From Zobellia nedashkovskayae (GTDB lineage Bacteria > Bacteroidota > Bacteroidia > Flavobacteriales > Flavobacteriaceae), in NCBI RefSeq assembly GCF_015330125.1, contig NZ_JADDXR010000002.1:372001-436000 (forward strand): a stretch of 64,000 nucleotides of DNA, given 5' to 3'. Below, in pieces: positions 36,177 through 44,365 of the stretch. The notes below the pieces were generated by a model that had not been told where the DNA came from, ran no database searches, and was given only the letters and a program-made list of their open reading frames with translations. Each line of letters starts with the position of its first letter. Within the stretch, counting starts at the first letter, position 1. Both the position numbers and the translations under genes were made by a program.

Positions 36177-37335
36177 GGGTAATGTAAGAACCATCGAGAA
36201 AACAAATAATAATGAATGTAGAAAGTTTACTTAATAAAATAAAAATCTTCGCTGAATTAGTAATAGAATCAGGTTTTAAAAGGGACGTTACCGATTATAG
36301 ACAATCTATTGGGCAAGCACAAAATCAGAATTTAGTTTTTATGAAAGGACTTTCCGAAAACATAAAATCTAATCTTATCTATTTTGAAAATAATTCATTA
36401 AATGGAGAGCTGAAAAGTGTTTTAAGAGAGAACGAACCATTTACGTCACTCAATACTTTAACAGAATTGGAGGAATTAGATTCAGATAAAGAAATTGATG
36501 GACCACAATATTTTCAAAAATTTAATTCAATACTTAATCGACTACAAAAAGCAATTCAAACTAACGAATCTGAATTAAATACGGTTAAAACTACTTTTGA
36601 CAAATACGTTTCAGAAGATGATGAATATGATAGTGACGAAGAACAAGCTGTGATGTCATTAATTTTTAAAGACTTAAAATCGACAGGTAGTTTAAAAGAA
36701 TTTTCAAAAGTTTTACATCGTTGGAATAGAACTCTTCTGATTTACCATACTTTACTAAAACAAGAATCGCCAAAAGAAATTTCACTTGTAGAAATCCAAA
36801 ATGGCTCAATAGATGTAATTTTCAATATTGACTTTGACGTTGCAATAGATTTGACCGAACTAATTAAAACAGGATTAAAGGTTTATGGTGCATATTTAAT
36901 GTATAAATCAAAAACTGCAAAAGAAATTATTGCTTCATATATGGGTAATAAAAAACTTATTGCAACCGAAAAGGGCAGAGAAAAACTAATGCTTGATAAT
37001 ATTAAAGAATCTATAAAACAATTAGCATTAGAACAGCACAAAGAAAATTTGAAATCCGATTCACCACCATTAAAAGCTGGAGCGACTAAAAAAGCCGATG
37101 AAATTGCGAAAGTTATTACTGACCATATTGTTAAAGGGAATGAAGTAAAACTATTAACACCACCAGAACCAGAAGAAGAAGATGAACCAGATATTTCAAC
37201 AGAATTGAGAACTGAAACATCAATAGTCAGAGAAAGATGGAAAAAACTTGAACAAAAAGAGCAACAATTATTACTTGATAAATATACGATTAAGGACGAG
37301 GACGAAAATGATAGCGAATAAACACTACCCACAAC
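36172..37335 (+). mobile_element. Integron-cassette-like unit 3 (unknown cargo)
   Basis: The left end gttgtgggtaatg (36172-36184) and right end cactacccacaac (37323-37335) are reverse complements at 12 of 13 positions and differ in sequence from the other units. One gene fills the unit. Confidence 0.65.
36212..37321 (+). CDS. Hypothetical protein, cassette cargo
   Basis: 369 residues, no signal peptide. Mostly helical and acidic. A short conserved-looking segment (SLVEIQNGSIDVIFNIDFDVAIDL is read around 192-215; only its core NGSIDV and FDVAID stand out) precedes a hydrophobic patch (LIKTGLKVYGAYLMYKSKT) that might associate with membrane. The C-terminus is a charged tail with a PPEPEEEDEP stretch. 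It is the sole gene of unit 3, next to the Shedu unit, and is AT-rich like the other cargo. No family is recognised, but similar placement beside defence genes suggests a defence or stress role. Confidence 0.6.
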   Translation: MNVESLLNKIKIFAELVIESGFKRDVTDYRQSIGQAQNQNLVFMKGLSENIKSNLIYFENNSLNGELKSVLRENEPFTSLNTLTELEELDSDKEIDGPQYFQKFNSILNRLQKAIQTNESELNTVKTTFDKYVSEDDEYDSDEEQAVMSLIFKDLKSTGSLKEFSKVLHRWNRTLLIYHTLLKQESPKEISLVEIQNGSIDVIFNIDFDVAIDLTELIKTGLKVYGAYLMYKSKTAKEIIASYMGNKKLIATEKGREKLMLDNIKESIKQLALEQHKENLKSDSPPLKAGATKKADEIAKVITDHIVKGNEVKLLTPPEPEEEDEPDISTELRTETSIVRERWKKLEQKEQQLLLDKYTIKDEDENDSE

Positions 37336-37458
37336 ACCGTATAAAAATGATTGCGGTTTAGTGCTTAATCAAAGGTCGTTGCGTGTTTGTAAAGTCTGAT
37401 TTTCCTGCGGAAAATCCTCGCATACAAACCCGCAACTATTCTTATACATCAACGTTGT
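37331..37458. repeat. attC-like imperfect hairpin between cassettes 3 and 4
   Basis: Outer arms acaac (37331-37335) and gttgt (37454-37458); next tataaaaatgattgcg opposite cgcaactattcttata with some unpaired bases; then gtttgta (37385-37391) with tacaaac (37423-37429); and the centre GATTTTCC-tgc-GGAAAATC (37398-37416). The length (128 bp), imperfect pairing and boundary complementarity are like integron attC sites of the longer type. It could also serve as a transcription terminator. Confidence 0.65.
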
Positions 37459-38777
37459 GCGTCATTTGACAAAAAAATAACTAAAGAACTATGCCAGAAG
37501 AATTTAAAGGTGAAAAAATAGAAAGAGATTTAACCACAAAACAAGTTTGGTTCTACCACGACACAGAAGCTGGCATAAAACAAATTTCCAAAGAAGTATT
37601 CAAAAAAGTTGACAAACTTATTCATTACCCAAGAGGCTTTGAAGGTGGAGAAAAATATAAGTTTATTAAAAAATTTACCTATTTAGGATTTGGCGGTAAA
37701 CTGCCTGTTGGAGTTGTCAAAGCTACTTCATATGGTTATGGTTTTACTAAAACTTTAAATCCATTTTCATATTTTATTGATGAAACCTATGAAATTAAAG
37801 AAGTAATAATTGAAAAAAAAGGAAAAACAGAGTTAGACGTTGATAATAAATTACTTTATTTAAATGAAACTAGCTTACAAGAGTTACAAGATTCATTTAG
37901 TGCTATTTATAAAAAAAATCGTGCTGAAATAGATTTTGTATTACAATTAACTTTAAATAGTATTTTCCCAAAAGTAATTGACAAACCTGAAAAGACATAT
38001 ATTGAAAATGCTCTTGCTTCTTCCTTGGCAAGTTGGGGAAATTCTATAGATGAATTTTCAGATGGAGATAAAAAAGCTATTCAAGATTTATTTGACAAAC
38101 TATCTATAGGAACAGACTTTTTAAGCAAAGAATCTTTAGCTAAAACAAAGGAAATTGTTGATAGTAAATTTATTCAAAAGACAATTGAACGATTTAATGA
38201 ACTTTTTGCATTATCAACTGATGGAGAAAGTCTTGAAAAACATTGGCAAGTATTTCTACAAGAAAACAACTGGGTTTTTTCTTCAATATTCGCACAACCA
38301 ATTATTCTATATCAAAGAGAAGCTTATGTTGGAGGAAAAAGTCTTGACAATACAAATGGAAAAATGAATGATTTTCTAATTAAAAATAGTCTAAGTGATA
38401 ATGTTTCTTTCTTGGAAATAAAGACTCATAAAACTAAACTTGTTGAGAATAGTTCTTACAGAGGAGAAGATGTTTATAGTGTTTCAAAAGACCTTTCTGG
38501 TTCGACTGCTCAAGTTCTAAATCAAAGAGATAATTTTCAAAAGGAATTTTATGCATTAAAGGCAAAAAGCAGGAAAAACGGAAATTTTGAAACCTTTAAT
38601 TCTAAATGCATTGTACTAATTGGAAACTTGGCGGATTTGGACGAAGACCAAAGATATTCTTTTGAACTTTCTAGAAGCAATAGTAAAGATGTTGAAATTA
38701 TAACCTTTGATGAATTAAAAGCAAAAATTGAGAGCTTTCAAGAATTATTAAATGAAGAATAAAAACGAACGCACAAC
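37454..38777 (+). mobile_element. Integron-cassette-like unit 4 (Shedu-type cargo)
   Basis: The left end gttgtgcgt (37454-37462) and right end acgcacaac (38769-38777) are a perfect 9-bp inverted pair. The left end is at the same time the right limit of the attC-like hairpin that follows unit 3, as expected in a head-to-tail cassette array. Confidence 0.68.
37491..38762 (+). CDS. Shedu-type defence nuclease (SduA/DUF4263 C-terminal domain)
   Basis: 423 residues, no signal peptide. The C-terminal 180 residues match the Shedu SduA (DUF4263) PD-(D/E)xK nuclease: a leading helix with LEKHWQVFLQENNWVFS, then Asp294 in GKMNDFLI, Glu309 and Lys311 in FLEIKTHKT, and the family's downstream GSTAQVLNQRDNF helix. 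The N-terminal half (about 1-200) is a strand-rich domain of the type that varies among Shedu proteins and is thought to sense phage. Shedu is a single-gene anti-phage system acting by DNA cleavage. It fills cassette-like unit 4. Confidence 0.8.
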   Translation: MPEEFKGEKIERDLTTKQVWFYHDTEAGIKQISKEVFKKVDKLIHYPRGFEGGEKYKFIKKFTYLGFGGKLPVGVVKATSYGYGFTKTLNPFSYFIDETYEIKEVIIEKKGKTELDVDNKLLYLNETSLQELQDSFSAIYKKNRAEIDFVLQLTLNSIFPKVIDKPEKTYIENALASSLASWGNSIDEFSDGDKKAIQDLFDKLSIGTDFLSKESLAKTKEIVDSKFIQKTIERFNELFALSTDGESLEKHWQVFLQENNWVFSSIFAQPIILYQREAYVGGKSLDNTNGKMNDFLIKNSLSDNVSFLEIKTHKTKLVENSSYRGEDVYSVSKDLSGSTAQVLNQRDNFQKEFYALKAKSRKNGNFETFNSKCIVLIGNLADLDEDQRYSFELSRSNSKDVEIITFDELKAKIESFQELLNEE

Positions 38778-38840
38778 AATGGCTATAAGTAATTGCTTGT
38801 TCTCGCCTACTTCTGAAAATACTGACGGATTTTCCCCGCT
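38773..38840 (+). repeat. attC-like left arm after cassette 4
   Basis: acaacaatggctataagtaa and the following ttgcttgttctcgcctactt closely repeat the arm at 6669-6710, and the centre GAAAATactgacgGATTTTC is a variant of the same palindrome. The right arm is missing, and the NERD gene follows 100 bases later without a matching left boundary. This suggests a partly decayed site. Confidence 0.55.
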
Positions 38841-38936
38841 CGTGCCAAACCTGCTGGAATAACCAACTTGAAAACACAAGATATACCAACTCCTTTTTAT
38901 AGACCAGACCTTAATCTATAATTTGAACAAACACAA

Positions 38937-39986
38937 ATGGCAAGAATTTATGGAACTATAGAATCATTGAAATCCTTAAAATCCGCATTAGAGAATAAAG
39001 GAATTTCAAGGTTTGGTTCTGTAAAAGAAATTAAAGTTTTTTTGGCTAATTATACGTCAGAAATACAATCAATTCTTGATGACACTTCAAAGCAGTTAGA
39101 AGCAGAATATGTTAACACCCGCAACAACTTAGAGCTTATAACCCAGAAAAAAAATGAAATAATCAATTTTAAGGAAGAGTCAATAAACAATAAAACCAGT
39201 GAAATACAGCAGAAAATTGATGTAATCCAAAATAAGAATGGAGCGAACTTTTTAAACAAAATACTGTCACGTATCAATCTCTTCTTTCTTAAAAAAGAGT
39301 CTAAGCGTTATCAAAGAAAAACAACCGAACTGGCAAATTCAGCTCTTAAAAATATATCTAGAAGTATTGAAAATGACCAAGCTTTTATAAGAGAATATGA
39401 AACGGAAAAAACTTCCCTAATTGAAAAAAGAGCAAAACCTAACATTAAAAAATTAGAGTATACCCTGAGTGTAATAAAAAGTTCAAGAAATCTAATTTCG
39501 GGGGCAATTGGGGAAAATTTGGTCGTTAAGGAAATAAAAAAACTATCTGATGATTATATTTTAATTAATGACTTTAGCTTAAATTTTTCTCCTCCTATAT
39601 TTTACAAAAAAAAGAATCAAAGAATCTATTCCATACAAATTGACCATCTCTTGATATGTAAAGCAGGTATTTTTATAATTGAAACAAAAAACTGGAGTAC
39701 ATCATCAGTAGAGTCAATCAGTTTAAGGTCACCGATTGAACAAATAGAAAGGGCAAATTTTGCGCTTTACATCCATATTTCGGAACACATAACTTTAAAT
39801 GGACATCATTGGGGAGAACAACAAATTCCAATACGAAATCTTATTGTTATGATCAATAACAAACCAAAAGGTGAGTTCAAATATGTAAAAGTTAAACTCT
39901 TGAATGAAATGAACGATTACATAAAATATTTTGAACCTATTTTAACGGAAAACCAAGTAAACAGAATAACAAATATTTTAAATTGA
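38937..39986 (+). CDS. NERD-domain (nuclease-related) protein with coiled coil
   Basis: 349 residues, no signal peptide. Residues 40-180 form a charged coiled coil. The NERD domain (about 185-310) has the opening GAIGENLVVKEIKKL, and a PD-(D/E)xK-like core with Asp236 in QIDHLLI and Glu249, Lys251 in FIIETKNW, so nuclease activity is possible. NERD proteins are common in defence islands and on plasmids. It adjoins the Shedu unit and is AT-rich. The cassette boundary at its left is not recognisable, and at its right gctagcaatg may be a mutated GCTAAC boundary. Confidence 0.75.
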   Translation: MARIYGTIESLKSLKSALENKGISRFGSVKEIKVFLANYTSEIQSILDDTSKQLEAEYVNTRNNLELITQKKNEIINFKEESINNKTSEIQQKIDVIQNKNGANFLNKILSRINLFFLKKESKRYQRKTTELANSALKNISRSIENDQAFIREYETEKTSLIEKRAKPNIKKLEYTLSVIKSSRNLISGAIGENLVVKEIKKLSDDYILINDFSLNFSPPIFYKKKNQRIYSIQIDHLLICKAGIFIIETKNWSTSSVESISLRSPIEQIERANFALYIHISEHITLNGHHWGEQQIPIRNLIVMINNKPKGEFKYVKVKLLNEMNDYIKYFEPILTENQVNRITNILN

Positions 39987-39998
39987 TGAGAAATTAAT

Positions 39999-40060
39999 GC
40001 TAGCAATGTATAACCGCAATTACGGCAGATTCGACTACCCAACAACCAATTAGGTTTGGA
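39999..40060 (+). repeat. Possible decayed attC-like site after the NERD gene
   Basis: gctagcaatgtataaccgc has the layout of the other sites (boundary, then aatg-x-tataa) but with agc where AAC is expected. The stretch to 40327 shows nothing else recognisable beyond the presumed promoter region of the next gene. Confidence 0.35.
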
Positions 40061-40327
40061 GTAAGTTATGCACAGGACAGCAAAAAATTAGGAGTCTAGA
40101 AACAACATTTCTTGAAAAAATTCTCTTCACTCACATAAGAATATACTTTCTTTTTATGCGTTCTATTCTAATCACAGTCGGCTTTTAGGAATCTAACAGC
40201 AACTATCTGTGATTGGATAAAAGACTTATAGGTTGGACCAAAAAAAGATATAGAATATGGAATATCATATTTTAAATTAAACCATTGCCCCACCCTTTTG
40301 TCTTACTTAACATAAAATCTACAAGAA

Positions 40328-41296
40328 ATGAATTTTATAAGACCTACCGCATTCCTTTCGCTATTGCTAGCATTACACAGTTGTAGTGACGACAACTCCA
40401 CTGCTGACGAGACTGCGGTTATAGACCCCACGGAAGAAGCCTGTACTACAGACCAAGTTCTGGATAGCAGTAGAGGCCCTTGTGATGTAACCTTGCCCTA
40501 CGCTTCTGAATTTGAGGAATCTACTTCAGAAACTACCCGCACCATAGCTTCCAATTCCATACCGGAGCATCTGGTGGGACTTTTTGGTGGGGGTTCCGGT
40601 TCTTTGAACCCCAATGCTATTTCGGAACAATCCGAAACTTACGAGTTACCATTGGACCCCAGTGAAGCGAATGATTTTACATCGCTTTTAAATCAAAATA
40701 CAGGACCGCAATATTCTTTTGGTGTGTTATTAAACGGCGTGGAGTTAGATCCCGTTGCTGCAGAGCCCTTTCCGCATGAAGGTGCTTTGAGCGCTAATGT
40801 AAATTGGGAATGGAACTTAGAGGCCTTGAACGTAAACCTTGGCCTGGATTGCAATAATGCACATGTGCAACCTACGGGAAAATACCATTATCACGGTTCG
40901 CCTATTCTTTTTCTGGAAAACCTGAATATTCCCGATACTGAAATGACCATGATCGGCTATGCCGGAGACGGTTTTCCCATTTATTATAAATATGCCTATG
41001 AGGATGCTACCGATGCTTCGTCTGCCGTTATTGCCATGACACCTAGCTACGAATTAAAAACCGGAGACAGACCCGGAGATGGTGTTACGGCTCCTTGCGA
41101 TGTCTATAATGGTATTTATTCCAACGATTATGAATATATTGAAACCGCTGGTATTTTGGATAGGGCCAATGGAAGAAATGGGGTTACGCCAGAATATCCT
41201 AATGGCACGTATTATTATGTTATTACGGATGCTTTCCCCAGTATACCTAGGTATTTTAGAGGCACGCCTTCGGACGATTTTAAAATAGGACGTTAA
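40328..41296 (+). CDS. YHYH-domain lipoprotein
   Basis: 322 residues with a lipoprotein signal peptide (LALHSC, Cys about 19). The body contains the YHYH motif in PTGKYHYHGSP near residue 190, with the surrounding GYAGDGFPIYYKY segment usual in this family. YHYH proteins are secreted, probably metal- or substrate-binding, and of unknown activity. The next gene starts directly after the stop codon, so the two are translationally linked. Confidence 0.75.
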   Translation: MNFIRPTAFLSLLLALHSCSDDNSTADETAVIDPTEEACTTDQVLDSSRGPCDVTLPYASEFEESTSETTRTIASNSIPEHLVGLFGGGSGSLNPNAISEQSETYELPLDPSEANDFTSLLNQNTGPQYSFGVLLNGVELDPVAAEPFPHEGALSANVNWEWNLEALNVNLGLDCNNAHVQPTGKYHYHGSPILFLENLNIPDTEMTMIGYAGDGFPIYYKYAYEDATDASSAVIAMTPSYELKTGDRPGDGVTAPCDVYNGIYSNDYEYIETAGILDRANGRNGVTPEYPNGTYYYVITDAFPSIPRYFRGTPSDDFKIGR

Positions 41297-41863
41297 ATGA
41301 AATATAGTATTCTCCTGCTGATATGGAGTATGTCTTTTTCTGCTTCTTGGGCACATGAGGCCAATGAGGCTTTTTTTAAATTCACCCAAACGGAAAATAC
41401 CATTGAAGTAGCGGCCGAATTTCCGTGGACGTTGAGAAATGCGCTTCTTGCTTACAAACCTTCCTTAAAAGAGGCGGTGAATAACTGTGATTTTGAAACT
41501 ACCTTTTTAGAATACTTAAGGGAAAATCTTATCCTAAAAGATGAAAATGGCGTGGTTCTCCAATTGCTAGGTTTTGAAGAACTGGATAATAACCAACACG
41601 CCCATCAAAATACCTATAACATCACTTTTAAGGGAACAAGTCTTTCTGAAGTAACGAATACTACTTTATGTAACCTTAACGGCAATCAGGTAAACTACAA
41701 CACCCTTGCTCTAGGTAAGAACAATGAAACATTCCAAACCGGAAACGAGAAGGGTACTTTTCAATTAAAAAAGGAAAACAATACTCCGTATCTATTGCTC
41801 TTATTGATTCCCTTGTTTTATTTTTTTTATAAAAAATTCGGTAAAAAATCGGTTTCCAACTAA
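41297..41863 (+). CDS. Secreted protein with C-terminal membrane anchor
   Basis: 188 residues with a signal peptide ending SWAHE. A single extracytoplasmic domain of about 130 residues (FKFTQTENTIEVAAEFPW at its start) is followed by a hydrophobic segment (LLLLLIPLFYFFYKKF) and a basic end, so it would be held in the membrane with its bulk outside. The start codon directly abuts the YHYH gene's stop codon. It may be a partner of the YHYH lipoprotein. No firm family. Confidence 0.6.
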   Translation: MKYSILLLIWSMSFSASWAHEANEAFFKFTQTENTIEVAAEFPWTLRNALLAYKPSLKEAVNNCDFETTFLEYLRENLILKDENGVVLQLLGFEELDNNQHAHQNTYNITFKGTSLSEVTNTTLCNLNGNQVNYNTLALGKNNETFQTGNEKGTFQLKKENNTPYLLLLLIPLFYFFYKKFGKKSVSN

Positions 41864-42037
41864 AATTACCGATTGTTTTTATTGTGTAATGTTGGGGTGC
41901 TTTTTGAGGTAAATGGGGTTGCTTTCTATGAAAAAAATGGGCAGGGATATGAGACAATTTTTAAGGGTCTCCAGGCTTAACTCAAGCAAAAAAATAAGAT
42001 AAAGGTTCTTTCTTGTTAAAAGAATTTTACACTAATT

Positions 42038-42073
42038 AAAAGCAACATTTCGCTCAAACGAAATGTTGCTTTT
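42038..42073. terminator. Bidirectional terminator-like hairpin
   Basis: A perfect 15-bp stem (aaaagcaacatttcg with cgaaatgttgctttt) and 6-nt loop, with A/T tails on both sides. It lies 175 bp past the preceding gene. The rest of 41864-42257 shows no gene. Confidence 0.75.
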
Positions 42074-42257
42074 TGCATTTATAAATGAAAATACAAAAGT
42101 ATACTAAAGGCTCTATTAGAAAGTTCCTTACTTTTATCTTCCGCACAAACCAAACTCAAAAGAGTTAGCCAATTACATTCTTTTGGGTCAGGACGTGTTT
42201 TTTCTGGTATAAAAACACAAGAAACACATCACTTTAAAAACTGAAGAACAGCTACAC

Positions 42258-44063
42258 ATGAAACACATTAAAACCCTCCTATTTGTATTCCTCTTAACGC
42301 TAAGCACAACTATAAAGGCACAGGAGACTCCGTTTTCCGATTTATTACAGAACATAGATTCTAGAGAGAAAACCAGTTTAAATGGCCTATGGGACATGAT
42401 TGTTGATCCACTAGAGAACGGATATTACAACCATAGGTTACAACCCAAGGACGACGGCTATTTTATGAATGCCCAAATGCAATCTCCGTCTGACTTAATA
42501 GAATACAATTTTGATACCAGCAAGCAACTTATGGTTCCTGGGGATTGGAATACGCAAATGGACAAATTGTATTACTACGAGGGCACCGTTTGGTACAAAA
42601 AGGACTTTACCTATACCGCCAAGAATGACCAGGCCGCCTTTTTATATTTTGAGGCCGTAAATTATGAGGCCATTGTTTACCTGAACGGCGAACGTATTGG
42701 GAAGCATGTGGGTGGATATACCCCATTTCAGTTTGAGGTTACGGACAAGCTAAAAGAGGGTAACAACTTTGTGGTCGTAAAAGTGGATAACAAACGGAAA
42801 AGAGAAAACGTGCCTACGGTAAACCAAGATTGGTGGAACTATGGCGGTATTACCAGATCGGTTCATTTGATTACTACGCCAAAATCTCATATTAACGATT
42901 ATTCGGTTCAATTGCCAAAAGGAGTTACCAATGCCATTACAGGTTGGGTTTCGGTTGCCAACGGAAAGGATGGCGATGCGGTTAGTATAGCTATTCCCGA
43001 ACTGAAAAAAACAGTAAACACCGTTCTTAAAAACGGAAAAGCAGCATTCTCGATTAAAGCGAAACCAGAACTTTGGAGTCCAACTAGCCCCAAAACTTAT
43101 GAAGTTGTTTTAAAAACGGCCACGGATGAGATTACGGATCAGATCGGTTTTAGAACCATAGCTACGGAAGGGTCCAAAATCTTATTAAACGGAAAACAGA
43201 TATTTCTAAAAGGGATAAGCATTCACGAAGAAGCCCCCTTTAAAACAGGGCGTGTAGTTTCTGTAGAAGAGTGCAAAATATTGTTGGAATGGGCCAAAGA
43301 ATTGGGCTGTAATTTTATCCGGCTTGCCCACTACCCTCATAGCGAAGCCATGGTCCGGGAAGCAGAAAAAATGGGCTTTTTAATTTGGTCCGAAATACCG
43401 GTGTATTGGACTATTCAGTTTGATAATGAAGATACCTATGCCAATGCAAAAAACCAGCTTACGGAAATGATTTCTAGGGATAAAAACCGCGCAGCCGTTG
43501 TATTATGGTCTATGGCGAATGAAACCCCTGAAGGTGAATCTAGATTGAATTTCATAGGAAACCTTGCCGAACAAGCCCGAAAGTTAGATGATACCCGCCT
43601 GATTACCGCTGCCCTAGATACGCAAGGACAAGGTGATGACGGCAACTTAATTGAAGACCCTCTTGGGGAAGTTGTAGATGTTATAGGCATTAATAATTAC
43701 TGTGGCTGGTACGCAGGTGCAACCGATACCTGTGCTTCATTAAAATGGGCAAGTGCGTACAATAAACCCATGATTATGAGTGAAGTTGGTGGAGGCGCCC
43801 TTTACGGTCATCATGGTAATAAGAACGAACGATGGACGGAAGAATACCAAGCAGAAGTATTTAAAACCAATATTGAAATGATGCGTAACATTGATTTCCT
43901 ATCCGGTCTATCTCCGTGGATTTTGATGGATTTTCGCTCTTCCAGACGTCCTTTACGAAGAATTCAAGACGATTTTAATAGAAAAGGATTGATCTCTGAA
44001 CAGGGCATGAGAAAACAAGCTTTTTACATCCTTCAAGACTATTACGAGAAAGAAAATAACTAA
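42258..44063 (+). CDS. Glycoside hydrolase family 2 enzyme (beta-galactosidase/glucuronidase-like)
   Basis: 601 residues with a signal peptide ending IKAQE. An N-terminal jelly-roll sugar-binding domain (about 40-210), an Ig-like domain (about 215-300) and the TIM barrel follow. The acid/base is Glu422 in WSMANETPEG and the nucleophile Glu509 in IMSEVGGGA, both in the expected GH2 positions. At 601 residues it is like beta-glucuronidases rather than the 1000-residue LacZ type. It is probably periplasmic, acting on algal oligosaccharides. It stands alone between two terminators. Confidence 0.87.
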   Translation: MKHIKTLLFVFLLTLSTTIKAQETPFSDLLQNIDSREKTSLNGLWDMIVDPLENGYYNHRLQPKDDGYFMNAQMQSPSDLIEYNFDTSKQLMVPGDWNTQMDKLYYYEGTVWYKKDFTYTAKNDQAAFLYFEAVNYEAIVYLNGERIGKHVGGYTPFQFEVTDKLKEGNNFVVVKVDNKRKRENVPTVNQDWWNYGGITRSVHLITTPKSHINDYSVQLPKGVTNAITGWVSVANGKDGDAVSIAIPELKKTVNTVLKNGKAAFSIKAKPELWSPTSPKTYEVVLKTATDEITDQIGFRTIATEGSKILLNGKQIFLKGISIHEEAPFKTGRVVSVEECKILLEWAKELGCNFIRLAHYPHSEAMVREAEKMGFLIWSEIPVYWTIQFDNEDTYANAKNQLTEMISRDKNRAAVVLWSMANETPEGESRLNFIGNLAEQARKLDDTRLITAALDTQGQGDDGNLIEDPLGEVVDVIGINNYCGWYAGATDTCASLKWASAYNKPMIMSEVGGGALYGHHGNKNERWTEEYQAEVFKTNIEMMRNIDFLSGLSPWILMDFRSSRRPLRRIQDDFNRKGLISEQGMRKQAFYILQDYYEKENN

Positions 44064-44112
44064 TATCTTGTACTCCGCTGGTTTTACCATTTAGTGTACT
44101 TTTAGTATTTAG

Positions 44113-44149
44113 AAAAGCACTCCTTTGTTTAAAAAGGGAGTGCTTTTTT
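44113..44149 (+). terminator. Rho-independent terminator after the GH2 gene
   Basis: aaaagcactcc pairs with ggagtgctttt and continues into seven T. It is about 50 bases past the stop. Confidence 0.85.
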
Positions 44150-44294
44150 TATGCTACGCTTCTATTCTAAAAATAAAACTTTAAAAATCTGACTGCATTT
44201 TCCACAAATAGCAGCACTCTATAAAAACACCATCCCTATAAAACGACAGTAAACCAAGGGGTTGAATTTTATTATTTAGATTTATTATAAATAA

Positions 44295-44326
44295 TTTGGC
44301 AGATTAAACATGCATAGATACATTTG
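44295..44326 (+). promoter_or_regulatory. Bacteroidota-type promoter of the TonB receptor gene
   Basis: tttg (44295-44298) and tacatttg (44319-44326) are 20 bases apart, matching the TTTG / TAnnTTTG promoter of Bacteroidota primary sigma factor. The predicted start is near 44333, giving a leader of about 33 bases. Confidence 0.6.
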
Positions 44327-44365
44327 TCGGAAATTAACTATTCATATCAAGTCTAAATAAATATA

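Noticed and set aside
36883..37332. 149-residue Ser-rich minus-strand frame
   Set aside because: Antisense shadow of the cassette gene at 36212; the Ser-rich composition comes from reading its acidic codons backwards.
37331..37458. Simple rho-independent terminator
   Set aside because: The structure is long and imperfect, lacks a T-run, and its outer arms match the cassette boundaries; termination may be a side effect.
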